Assembly: GCA_029255685.2 (NCBI GenBank)
Contig: CM055312.2
Coordinates: 9,138,649-9,202,648, forward strand
DNA length: 64,000 nt
Direction: 5' to 3'
From: Silene conica
Taxonomy: Eukaryota > Streptophyta > Magnoliopsida > Caryophyllales > Caryophyllaceae
Position 1 is the first letter of the stretch. Each line of letters begins with the position of its first letter. This document shows, piece by piece, positions 56,132 through 64,000 of the stretch. Below the pieces are notes generated by a model that was not told the DNA's origin, did no database searches, and was given only the letters and a program-made list of their open reading frames with translations. A program made the position numbers and the translations under genes.

Positions 56132-57843
56132 CTTCTTCTTTTTGCTCGCTTCTGTTTTTCTTAAGACAATTTTCTGTTTTGTTAAGACTTTCTAGTTTTC
56201 TTTCTTTAAAGTTTTTTAGGACAAATTTGCTTATGTTGCGTAGTTAAGACATTTTAGACTTAGTTCTGGGATCTTGCGCGTTTGTTGGGCGCATATTTAT
56301 TGCTTTTTCAGGTTTTTACGAAGAAACGAAGACCGCTGTTCAGCAGAGGGGTCGACCGACCTGAAATATGGGTCGGTCGACCTAGCCCCTGCACTCCTGG
56401 AATTCCTGCAACCCGCAGGAAGGTCGGTCGACCTGAAATATAGGTCGGTCGACCTACCCGTCCGTCACAGCCTGTTCGTTTCTTCCTCGGGAATCGTGCA
56501 ACCATCTTGGGTACTTGAGTGGCACTGCTGGCCACCAAAACCTCCCAGCTTACGCTGGTTTGGGGAGGTTTTTCTCATGCGCTTCATAATCCAGTGAGTT
56601 CTTTCCCGTTTTTCCTTAGTTTTTATTTTCCTTGCATCTTTCTTTTAATTTTGTGAAACCTTTACTTAGACTAATGCACAATGGGGACATTGTGCGGGTT
56701 GGTTTGGGGAATGATTTCATGTCACATGCATTACATTTTTGTCACACGTTTATTGCATTTCTGTATTGCATCGTTCTTTTCTTTATTTTCCTTACCTATA
56801 CAAAAAAAAAAAAAAGACATAGAAATATTCAAAAAATTCCAAAAAATGCACGTTTATTTTAGCATATAGGTCGAGTCGGAACGAGAGTATTTCAAGGATA
56901 ATTTTGCTATCCTACATTTTTATTTCTTTACCTTGCCTTGCCAACTTGTTTTAGTATGAGAGTCTTTTGCATATCTACTAGTTTTTGTCATTTTGTATAT
57001 CTTGAGACTTGACTTATACCTTGGCAACCTACTATACATTCTAAGTTTTAGAGCTTATTTCCTGGTTTCATTCTTAAACCAGTTGTCTAGGATGTGAGTA
57101 GTACTCCCCTTGGAACATGTTACATCAATATGCAAAAACATGAACTTGAATTGCTATATACTTGTTTTACTATCTCGTTTTGTGAGTCTTGGTACGTGCA
57201 TTTGGGATCCCTTTTCTCTTATTTACCCATAATCCCTACATAGCCAAAATTGCCTTTTTATTCCCCCAAAAAACTACATCCCATACTTAGCCTACCCTTC
57301 CAAGCTAGTATTTGTGGTCTTTGGTTTGACTTTTGAGACATCTTGGTTTATATGCTATCTTGAGCAAAAAGAGAAAGAAGAAAGAAAAGAGAAAAAGAAC
57401 AGAAAAATTCAGAAAAAGAAAGAAAGAAAAGAAAAACGAAAAAAGTCAAAACACACAGAAAGTCAGTCGACCGACCACCGTCATGGGTCGGCCGACCACC
57501 TGACAGCATCAGAATGAAAAAAATTCGTTCCAAATTCCCTTTCTTTTATGTGTTATCACTCCCGTACTTCATTTAAAATATTTGGGAGTCCTTTCTTATA
57601 TTTAATGTGAGAGCTGTGCTACAAAAAAAAGCACTTTCTTAATATCAAAAAGTTGTGAAATATGTTGTTGGGAATCGGTTTTACTAGCTTGGCTACTAAC
57701 CCCACATATCCAAAAACATCTTAACCACTTTTTACCTTTTACCTCACATATCTTTCAATTACCTCAATTGCATGTATCCGAGTCACTTAATGGGTTTGTT
57801 ATACATAGTTGTAGAATTCTTGTTCATGTTAGATTGCAGGCAT
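56132..57843 (+). other. RT3 3' non-coding region
   Basis: It contains three more motif pairs (56350/56371, 56422/56443, 57465/57486), a hairpin CCTCCCAGCTTACGCTGG...GGGGAGG at 56545-56572, the CACAATGGGGACATTGTG palindrome at 56675 and an A/G-rich stretch (57360-57450). No pol is seen. Confidence 0.7.
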
Positions 57844-58867
57844 TGTAACATCCCGTATTTTCGTAAAATCTAATTTAAGCATTTTAATTATTTTAAGTAA
57901 TAAAATAATAATTTAGTAATTTATTTTGAAAGACTTTAATTTGATAAATAAGATCCGTCTTAAGAACCTCCAGTTCTTAAGACGAATACAACTTGGCATT
58001 GTTTAAAAACCCGACTCAAATAACCGTTTCTAAAATCTGTAACCGTTTAAGCAAGACGGAAAGGACACTTCATTGTACCCTACTTATAAGGTATGTCGAC
58101 ATAATCATCTTCAACATTTCATTTTACTGCAAAACAAACTCATCCATAAACCTCCATAAAACCTTCCTTTCTTTTGTGAAATTCTTCATCATCCATCCTT
58201 CAAATCACAAAAGTAAGTACATTTTCGGAATCCTCGCGCAATTTCCAAGTCATCCGTCACTTCGGTTTTTCAATTTCTTCACTTCGAAAATCCGGCCTAT
58301 TTTGCATAATTCCGTTTTTACGCTCCTAAACTGGTTTTTCCGTGTTGTAGGTGAAGGACTTGACAACCCGGACGTTGATAGCTTCATACTCGAGGAAGAT
58401 CTTTAGTCGGATAAGCTTAAGAGGTGACGATAATGAGAAACTCGGCCTTTATGTGTATATTAGCATAATTGTTGTGATTTTTGTATGGTTTCTGTTTTGG
58501 TTGTTATATTTTGATTCAAGGACTTAGTAACATGTTTAGGATGATGTTATGATGATGAATCCATGCTTGAATCGGTTGTTATGTGTTCTTAAGCTTATTT
58601 TCAGTTTTTCTCATTTTGCGACGGATATAAGATATATTCATTTGAGGATTGTTATGGGACTTACATGCTGGTAGATTAGTAGTAATTGATGTTTGATATT
58701 GTTGTGTAAACATCACATGAATCATTGTGTAAGTTTTGGTGTCGATTGATTGAATTTTGAAGAAGGGTGAAATCCCGATTTTTGCGTTACAGGCTCTCTG
58801 AGCCGGTCGACCGGCTGGGAGAGCGTTTGTGTGTTTTTCATATTTTTGAGATTTTGGCCTGGGACTG

Positions 58868-59170
58868 CCAGCCGGCCGACCGGCTGCCTGCCGACCGGCT
58901 GGTAGTCATATTTCCTTGTATTGTGTGTTTTTGCGATAAACATAGCATAGGAGGGAGCCCAGCCGGCAGACCGGCCGCCTGCCAGCCGGCTGGGAGTGCA
59001 TATGGGGATGGATACGAATTTTAGTAAAGGCTAGGGAATGGGGTTCCCAGCCGGCCGACCGGCTGCCTGCCGACCGGCTGGGAGTCCTTCTTGGTGTTTC
59101 TCGGTTTTTGAAAAGAGGTGTAGGCTGAGGGATCACCAGCCGGCCGACCGGCTGCCTGCCGACCGGCTGG
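58868..59170 (+). repeat. Four 35-bp palindromic GC-rich modules in the RT4 LTR
   Basis: Modules at 58868-58902, 58959-58993, 59047-59081 and 59136-59170 are all 35 bp and begin CCAGCCGG and end CCGGCTGG, so each can fold into a strong stem. Inside, GCCGACCGGCTG occurs twice, 15 bp apart. Spacing between modules is 88-91 bp. The second module has changed bases in the middle but keeps the outer arms. Confidence 0.9.
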
Positions 59171-59468
59171 GGACCCCTGTAAGCCATGTTGAGTTTTTGA
59201 AATTAAATCGTAACTTTCAAACGGTTGATCGGTTTTGATTGAAACTCGTTTTGTATACCTGTGACATGTATTTGAGGTCCCCGGTGTACGGGCAACATCA
59301 TATTGGGTTCGGGAATGGAGTAAGGATAGAGACCCCCCGGTCGGGCAACCGAAAGGGAAACCGGCTCTCCCTCAACTTAGTTCTCGGGGCCAGTTAAGTG
59401 TTGATTAGAGGATAAGAAAAGTAGAACTACAGATTAGTTCATAGACTTTGGTTGATATTGTATTGATG

Positions 59469-60035
59469 CGTATTAAGTTATGCCTTAAGCTGGCCTCTGA
59501 ACTTAATACGTGAGTTGTTTGTCATATATGGGGATATGCCTTAAGTTGGCCTCTGAGCCCTATATGTGTATGTTTGTCGTGTCTGGCACATGCCTTAAGC
59601 TGGCCTCTGAGTTCAGACATGTGTGATAGTGATCGCGTCAGAACATGCCTTAAGTTGGCCTCTGAGTCTGACGAGGAGAGCAGCTGCACAACGGGGTAGC
59701 TAAGGCACTGACACCTTGCCCGGAGTGCAGATGTTTGGTGCTAGAACATGCCTTAAGCTGGCCTCTGAGTTTAGTACCTTGTGATGTGGTGAAGGGACAT
59801 GCCTTAAGCTGGCCTCTGAGTCCTTTACTTTTGGATGCTAGTCTATGCCTTAAGTTGGCCGCTGAGTCTAGTGTCTTGCTGATTGGCAGGTCCATGCCTT
59901 AAGTTGGCCTCTGAGACCTTGCTTGCTGAATGATTTGGTGTTTAGGTTATGTCTTAAGTTGACCGCTGAACCTTTACACTTGCTGAACGATTTGGTATTA
60001 GGTTATGTCTTAAGTTGACCGCTGAACCTTTTACT
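59469..60035 (+). repeat. Ten-unit stem-loop array in the RT4 LTR
   Basis: The 20-nt core ATGCCTTAAGCTGGCCTCTG (variants with T/C, A/G, G/T changes) occurs at 59480, 59536, 59590, 59645, 59748, 59799, 59845, 59894, 59949 and 60005. Start-to-start spacing is 46-56 bp, with one gap of 103. The 7-11 bases before each core are the reverse complement of those after it, and this arm sequence differs from unit to unit. Each unit therefore forms a hairpin with a fixed loop and a variable stem. Confidence 0.92.
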
Positions 60036-60746
60036 TGCTGATTCTATCTGCTTGCCTTGAGTTGGTACGTGTCAGATATAGATATCGATAGTGATGAGTA
60101 AATGTAGTTCTGTTGAGTTATGGTTTGATCATCCAAGGCATTGGGTGACTCTTAGTTCGGTTTCATAAATAGTTGGATTGAAAGACCCCCCGACTGGGTA
60201 ACCAGTAGGGAAACCGGCTCTCCTTCCTATTTGTTTATGAAGTTGGTTGAGAGCCGTGCACAGTAATTGCATGTTAGTAAGAGATCAGATGATGAGATGT
60301 TTATGCTTCACATGTTGTTATATGTTGGAGTATTCTGTATTGTTTTATATGTTACGTGTTGTCACAAAAGGTGGCTAGGAGAACTCTAGTCACTCCCCAC
60401 CGATTGTGGCGTACATGTTTTCATGTATGTAGGTACATGCTGGTTGGAGCAGGGGTTCACGAGAGCTAGCGAGCGATGATCCGTTCATCATGACTTACCT
60501 TATGTCGTTTAGCTGGACTCGTAGTTTGTTACATTCGTTTGGTGCCTGTAGGGATGTTCCATCCCAGGCTGTGTATATATTTCATTTCAGTACTTAGAAC
60601 TGTTACTTATCTATTTGGTTTCAGTTTCAGTTTACGTTTCAGTCTAAGACTTCTCGCATGTTTTATCTTTAAAAAGTTTTAATTCCGCTGCAATTTTTGG
60701 TACTTTTATGTGTTTATATTTCCGCTTTCGCGAGGGGTTTTACAGT

Positions 60747-60758
60747 TGGTATCAGAGC
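60747..60758 (+). other. RT4 primer-binding site
   Basis: TGGTATCAGAGC, complementary to initiator Met tRNA, begins 2 bp after the LTR end. Confidence 0.88.
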
Positions 60759-60909
60759 ATTATTGCTCCCGACGCACTCATGTGACCCCAACCTTAACTT
60801 GACCAAATCAACAAATAATGAATGAGAGATGGGTAAACCTAAGGACTTATTTTGTAGTCTATTTGTGATTGCTAATTGCTAAGCTAACCCTTGTTTTCTC
60901 TTTTGAAGG

Positions 60910-63900
60910 ATGGTGAGACCTAGAGCTGCTGATAACATCGTACTGCAAGCAATTCAGCATTTGCTTGAGACTCAGAGACAGCAAGCAGAGAATGTTCCAC
61001 CTCCTCCACCGCCGGGTGGCGAGACTAATCGTCCGGGTAGCTTTTCCTGGATTGCCTCTCAGATGTCCCGAAGCCATGTTAGGACCTACGGAGGCGAGGC
61101 TGACCTAGTAGCCCTCACAGAGTGGTTCAGGGAGATGGAAAAGAGCTTCACCTTGTACTCAGTCGTTAGGGAGGATAGAGTGCGTTTAGCCGCTCACTTC
61201 CTGACATTGGAGGCTGACCGTTGGTGGGCGTTGACTGGACCTACCGCTGTTCTTGACCCGATGTTCGATTGGGAGGCTTTCAAAGACAGGCTCGAGGCGA
61301 GGTTTTACCCCAAGGAGTTGAGATCGCAGAGGTTGAAAGAATTTATGGATTTGAAGCAAGGCAAGATGACCGTTCAGGAGTTTACTGACAAGTTCAACCA
61401 GTTAGCTCACTTTGCATCGAGATTTGTTCGTGATGAGGCCGAGAGAGTCTACTTTTACCGTGGCAAGCTAGGACCGCGCATCGAGAGCATGGTTCGTCGT
61501 GACTCTACTTCTTTCGTGGAGGTGTACGATGATGCTATTTGGGCTAAGAGTTCTATTCGTGCCATAGATGCTGAGACCCGTGCTGCTACTTCTAGTGTGA
61601 CTTCTCACCAGAGATCCGTGTACCAGGGGAAGAGACCATTTGTTCCTTATACTTCTTCGCCTTCTTCTCAGAAGAAGCGTTTTGAGAGGTTCTCTGCTCC
61701 GGTTGCTAAGACCTTTGTTCACACCGACACATCTCCTAGTGTTTGCCACCGTTGTGGTAAACCTTCTCATCCGGGTTTTGACTGTTTCAAGAATGCTTTC
61801 AAGTGCTATACTTGCAATGGATTTGGGCACAAGTCTTATGAGTGTCCTGAGAGGAACACCGCACTTGGCAAGGCTGCCACTGCTGCTGCAGCAACTAAGG
61901 GAGGAAAGCCGAAAGGGAAGATCTTTGTGATGACTAGGGCTGAGGCAGAGGCTCATCCAGATATTGTTGCTGGTATCTTTTCTGTTCTTGGTGCTGAGTG
62001 CCTTATTTTATTCGATACTGGAGCTTCTTTGTCATTTATATCGACTCAGTTCGCCGACCGTCTAGCTCTTGAGTCTTCGTTGGTTGAGGAGACTTCTATT
62101 TCCTTACCTTCTGGAGACGTGTTTTCATGCTCTTCGTCCCATAGGGATGTTCCTATTGTTATTGGTCAAGCCACATTTCCAGCGGACTTACTGAGATTTC
62201 CTCTCGAGGAGTTTGACATTATCCTCGGTATGGATTGGTTATCGCGATACCATGCTCGCTTCGAGTGTCGCGACCAGAAAATCTGCTTGAGGAGTTCTTC
62301 AGGAGTTCGTGTTTCCTATAGGGGAACTCGCCCTCAAAGGGGTGTTCGTGTTATCTCTTCGATGAAAGCTTCTCATCTTCTTAGGAAGGGTTGCCAAGCC
62401 TTCCTGTGTGTTGTTACAGCTGCTAAACCATCGCTACCGAAGCTTGAAGATGTAGCCATTGTTCGTGAGTATCCAGATGTGTTCCCAGATGACTTGCCAG
62501 GGATACCGCCAGAGAGAGATGTGGAGTTTACTATTGAGCTTATTCCAGGTACCGGACTGATTTCCAAAGCTCCTTACCGTATGGCTCCGCCAGAGTTGAA
62601 AGAGTTGAAGCAGCAATTGGAAGAGATGATCGAGAAAGGTTTCATTAGACCTAGTGCTTCTCCGTGGGGTGCACCCGTTTTGTTCGTTAAGAAGAAAGAT
62701 GGTTCCATGAGACTGTGCATTGACTATAGAGAGCTGAACCGAGTGACCGTGAAGAATAGATATCCTTTGCCTAGGATAGATGATTTGTTTGATCAGTTGA
62801 GAGGTGCTTCGAGGTTTTCTAAGATTGATCTTCGATCGGGTTATCATCAGATTCCAGTGAGAGAGGCTGACATTGCGAAGACTGCTTTTCGTACCAGATA
62901 TGGGCATTTTGAGTTTGTAGTCATGCCATTTGGGTTGACTAATGCACCTGCTATCTTCATGGATCAGATGAACCGTACCTTCAGTGAGTATCTTGACACT
63001 TGTGTTGTGGTGTTTATCGATGACATTCTCATTTATTCGAAGACCGATGAGGAACATGCTGAGCATCTTCGATTGATTCCAGGGATTCTGCGCAGACAGA
63101 AATGGTTCGCAAAGTTTTCGAAGTGTGAATTTTGGCTCTCGAAGGTTGCCTTCTTAGGACATGTGATATCCAGCGAGGGTGTGATGGTAGATCCCGCGAA
63201 GATAGAGGCTGTGGTTGATTGGGAGAGTCCCAAGGATGTAGGAGAGATCCGTAGCTTTTTGAGTTTGGCAGGCTATTACCGTAGATTTGTTGAGGATTTC
63301 TCCAGATTAGCTCGCCCGATGACTCAGTTACTGAAGAAAGAAGCCAAATTTGTGTGGACCGACAAGTGTGAGAGTTCTTTCCAGGAGTTGAAGACCAGAT
63401 TGACTTCCGCCCCCGTGTTAGCTTTGCCAGAGGTCGGAGTGGACTTTGATGTGTATTGTGATGCTTCGATGTTAGGACTTGGATGTGTGCTGATGCAGAG
63501 TGGTAAGGTGATAGCCTACTCCTCTAGACAGTTGAGAGTTCATGAGGTGAACTATCCGACACATGATTTGGAGTTGGCCGCAGTTGTTCATGCTTTGAAG
63601 ATGTGGCGTCATTACCTGATTGGATCCCATTGCCGTATTTTCACAGATCATAAGAGTCTTAAGTACATTTTTACTCAGAAAGACCTTAACATGAGACAGA
63701 GACGTTGGCTAGAGTTGGTGAAAGATTACGACATCGAGTTGTTATATCATGAGGGAAAAGCCAATGTAGTTGCAGATGCGCTTAGCCGCAAGACTTCTCA
63801 CTCGATGAGTGCCATGAGAGTATTGCCCGATGAGTTGTGTTCCGAGTTCCGGAAGCTGAGGTTAGAGATGGTGGGTAGTGGTTTTGATTGGTTAGCTGCT

Positions 63901-64000
63901 ATGACTGCAGAGCCGTCTTTATATTGGGAGATTCGCCAGAGTTTGCCTTTAGATGCCGATTTCAAGAAGTTCGAGGCTAAGATTTCGAGTGGTGTTGCAC
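60910..64000 (+). CDS. RT4 gag-pol polyprotein (partial, open at window edge)
   Basis: An uninterrupted frame of 1030 codons starts at ATG 60910 and continues past the window. Gag core, residues 55-200 ([40 protein letters not shown]). Two CCHC zinc knuckles, [14 protein letters not shown] (about 279) and [14 protein letters not shown] (about 299). Aspartic protease with [10 protein letters not shown] (about 367) and ILGMDWL. Reverse transcriptase, about 540-770, with [23 protein letters not shown] and FIDD (about 702) at the catalytic site. RNase H, about 845-970, with [10 protein letters not shown] and [11 protein letters not shown]. The sequence then enters the pre-integrase region. No stop or shift was found at the points checked for phase, so this copy is probably young. 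Integrase and chromodomain would lie outside the window. Confidence 0.93.
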   Translation, partial: MVRPRAADNIVLQAIQHLLETQRQQAENVPPPPPPGGETNRPGSFSWIASQMSRSHVRTYGGEADLVALTEWFREMEKSFTLYSVVREDRVRLAAHFLTLEADRWWALTGPTAVLDPMFDWEAFKDRLEARFYPKELRSQRLKEFMDLKQGKMTVQEFTDKFNQLAHFASRFVRDEAERVYFYRGKLGPRIESMVRRDSTSFVEVYDDAIWAKSSIRAIDAETRAATSSVTSHQRSVYQGKRPFVPYTSSPSSQKKRFERFSAPVAKTFVHTDTSPSVCHRCGKPSHPGFDCFKNAFKCYTCNGFGHKSYECPERNTALGKAATAAAATKGGKPKGKIFVMTRAEAEAHPDIVAGIFSVLGAECLILFDTGASLSFISTQFADRLALESSLVEETSISLPSGDVFSCSSSHRDVPIVIGQATFPADLLRFPLEEFDIILGMDWLSRYHARFECRDQKICLRSSSGVRVSYRGTRPQRGVRVISSMKASHLLRKGCQAFLCVVTAAKPSLPKLEDVAIVREYPDVFPDDLPGIPPERDVEFTIELIPGTGLISKAPYRMAPPELKELKQQLEEMIEKGFIRPSASPWGAPVLFVKKKDGSMRLCIDYRELNRVTVKNRYPLPRIDDLFDQLRGASRFSKIDLRSGYHQIPVREADIAKTAFRTRYGHFEFVVMPFGLTNAPAIFMDQMNRTFSEYLDTCVVVFIDDILIYSKTDEEHAEHLRLIPGILRRQKWFAKFSKCEFWLSKVAFLGHVISSEGVMVDPAKIEAVVDWESPKDVGEIRSFLSLAGYYRRFVEDFSRLARPMTQLLKKEAKFVWTDKCESSFQELKTRLTSAPVLALPEVGVDFDVYCDASMLGLGCVLMQSGKVIAYSSRQLRVHEVNYPTHDLELAAVVHALKMWRHYLIGSHCRIFTDHKSLKYIFTQKDLNMRQRRWLELVKDYDIELLYHEGKANVVADALSRKTSHSMSAMRVLPDELCSEFRKLRLEMVGSGFDWLAAMTAEPSLYWEIRQSLPLDADFKKFEAKISSGVA

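Larger units (their letters stand above)
52626..57843 (+). mobile_element. RT3: gag-only LTR retrotransposon (TR-GAG/LARD-like), Athila/Tat-type features
   Basis: 5' LTR 52626-54095, primer site, one long gag-like ORF (54272-56131), then 1.7 kb of non-coding sequence with no protease, RT, RNase H or integrase. RT4 enters at 57844 and the RT3 3' LTR is beyond the window. The CACAATGGGGACATTGTG palindrome (56675-56692) and the following TTTGGTTTGGGGA are typical of 3' regions of plant Athila/Tat elements, so pol seems to be missing rather than displaced. The element carries the 12-bp motif pairs in LTR, gag and 3' region. Confidence 0.78.
57844..60744 (+). repeat. RT4 5' LTR with internal repeat arrays
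   Basis: It runs from TGTAACATCCCGTATTTTCG to GAGGGGTTTTACA, 2901 bp. Inside are a CCGGTCGACCGG palindrome (58803), four 35-bp GC-rich modules (58868-59170), the stem-loop array (59469-60035) and a pair of about 42-bp direct repeats flanking that array (59329 and 60182). Confidence 0.88.
57844..64000 (+). mobile_element. RT4: Ty3 chromovirus, Tekay/Del-like, right end beyond window
   Basis: It has a very long 5' LTR (57844-60744), an initiator-Met primer site, and a gag-pol frame open from 60910 to the window end. It is inserted into RT3; the 5 bases before it are GGCAT, so GGCAT is expected after its 3' LTR. RT phrases ([49 protein letters not shown]) are typical of the Tekay/Del clade. Confidence 0.9.

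Noticed and set aside
57360..57460. A/G-rich tract as the RT3 polypurine tract
   Set aside because: It lies about 380 bp before the RT4 insertion with no LTR start after it. It is more likely simple sequence; the true tract should sit beyond the window.
58722..59238. Repeated Gly-Arg-Pro-Ala / Pro-Val-Gly-Arg frames on both strands in the RT4 LTR
   Set aside because: They are translations of the 35-bp GC palindromic modules in an LTR. There is no start context and no conservation of frame beyond the modules.
59469..60035. CRISPR-like layout: 20-nt repeats with about 30-nt spacers
   Set aside because: The array lies inside a plant LTR, the spacing is irregular, and the spacer edges are mutually complementary within each unit. 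There are no cas genes and the genome is eukaryotic.
61468..63233. Several minus-strand open frames of 64-210 codons
   Set aside because: They are antisense to conserved gag, protease and RT motifs of the RT4 polyprotein and resemble no family; they arise from codon bias of the sense frame.

Overview
The window is nuclear DNA from a flowering plant, probably a eudicot. I see spliced genes with GT-AG introns, plant-type aldehyde oxidases, and many plant transposon superfamilies. The sequence does not fix the species. The only apparently functional host genes are two tandem aldehyde oxidase genes on the minus strand (12712-18161 and 23563-29570). Nearly everything else is transposable elements, many nested inside one another.

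Region A (1-11966) is a four-layer nest. A PIF/Harbinger element (Harbinger-1) carries a long-TIR element (1571-2495) in its transposase gene and a second Harbinger (Harbinger-2, 4300-11815, TSD TAA) near its right end. Harbinger-2 is split by a CACTA element (7152-10528, TSD TTT), and that CACTA holds a frameshifted calcium-dependent protein kinase EF-hand fragment.

Region B (11967-29790) holds the two aldehyde oxidase genes. Each has 10 exons with the same intron positions and a shared intron-3 hairpin, so they come from one tandem duplication. Between them lie a long-TIR element, a candidate hAT element (8-bp TSD) containing a MULE (perfect 9-bp TSD), and a truncated LINE with a 12-bp TSD.

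Region C (29790-46740) is a second nest. A decayed Helitron N-terminal domain is split by a foldback element and by LTR retrotransposon RT1 (32579-46311, TSD GTAAT). RT1 has a decayed gag and no reverse transcriptase. It carries a solo LTR (TSD ATACC), an antisense plant-mobile-domain fragment, a pantothenate kinase 2/DUF89 fragment and Harbinger-3 (41226-45624, TSD TAA).

Region D (46740-64000) holds RT2, a broken Galadriel-like chromovirus whose RT is cut by a second CACTA; RT3, an element with gag but no pol; and RT4, a Tekay/Del-like chromovirus whose gag-pol frame is open to the window edge. Two DNA signals here are not explained by standard features. First, RT3 and its solo LTR carry a 12-bp motif (GGTCGACCGACC and variants) in pairs spaced exactly 21 bp start to start, in both non-coding and coding DNA. 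Second, the RT4 LTR carries an array of ten conserved 20-nt cores, each flanked by arms that differ between units but stay complementary within a unit.
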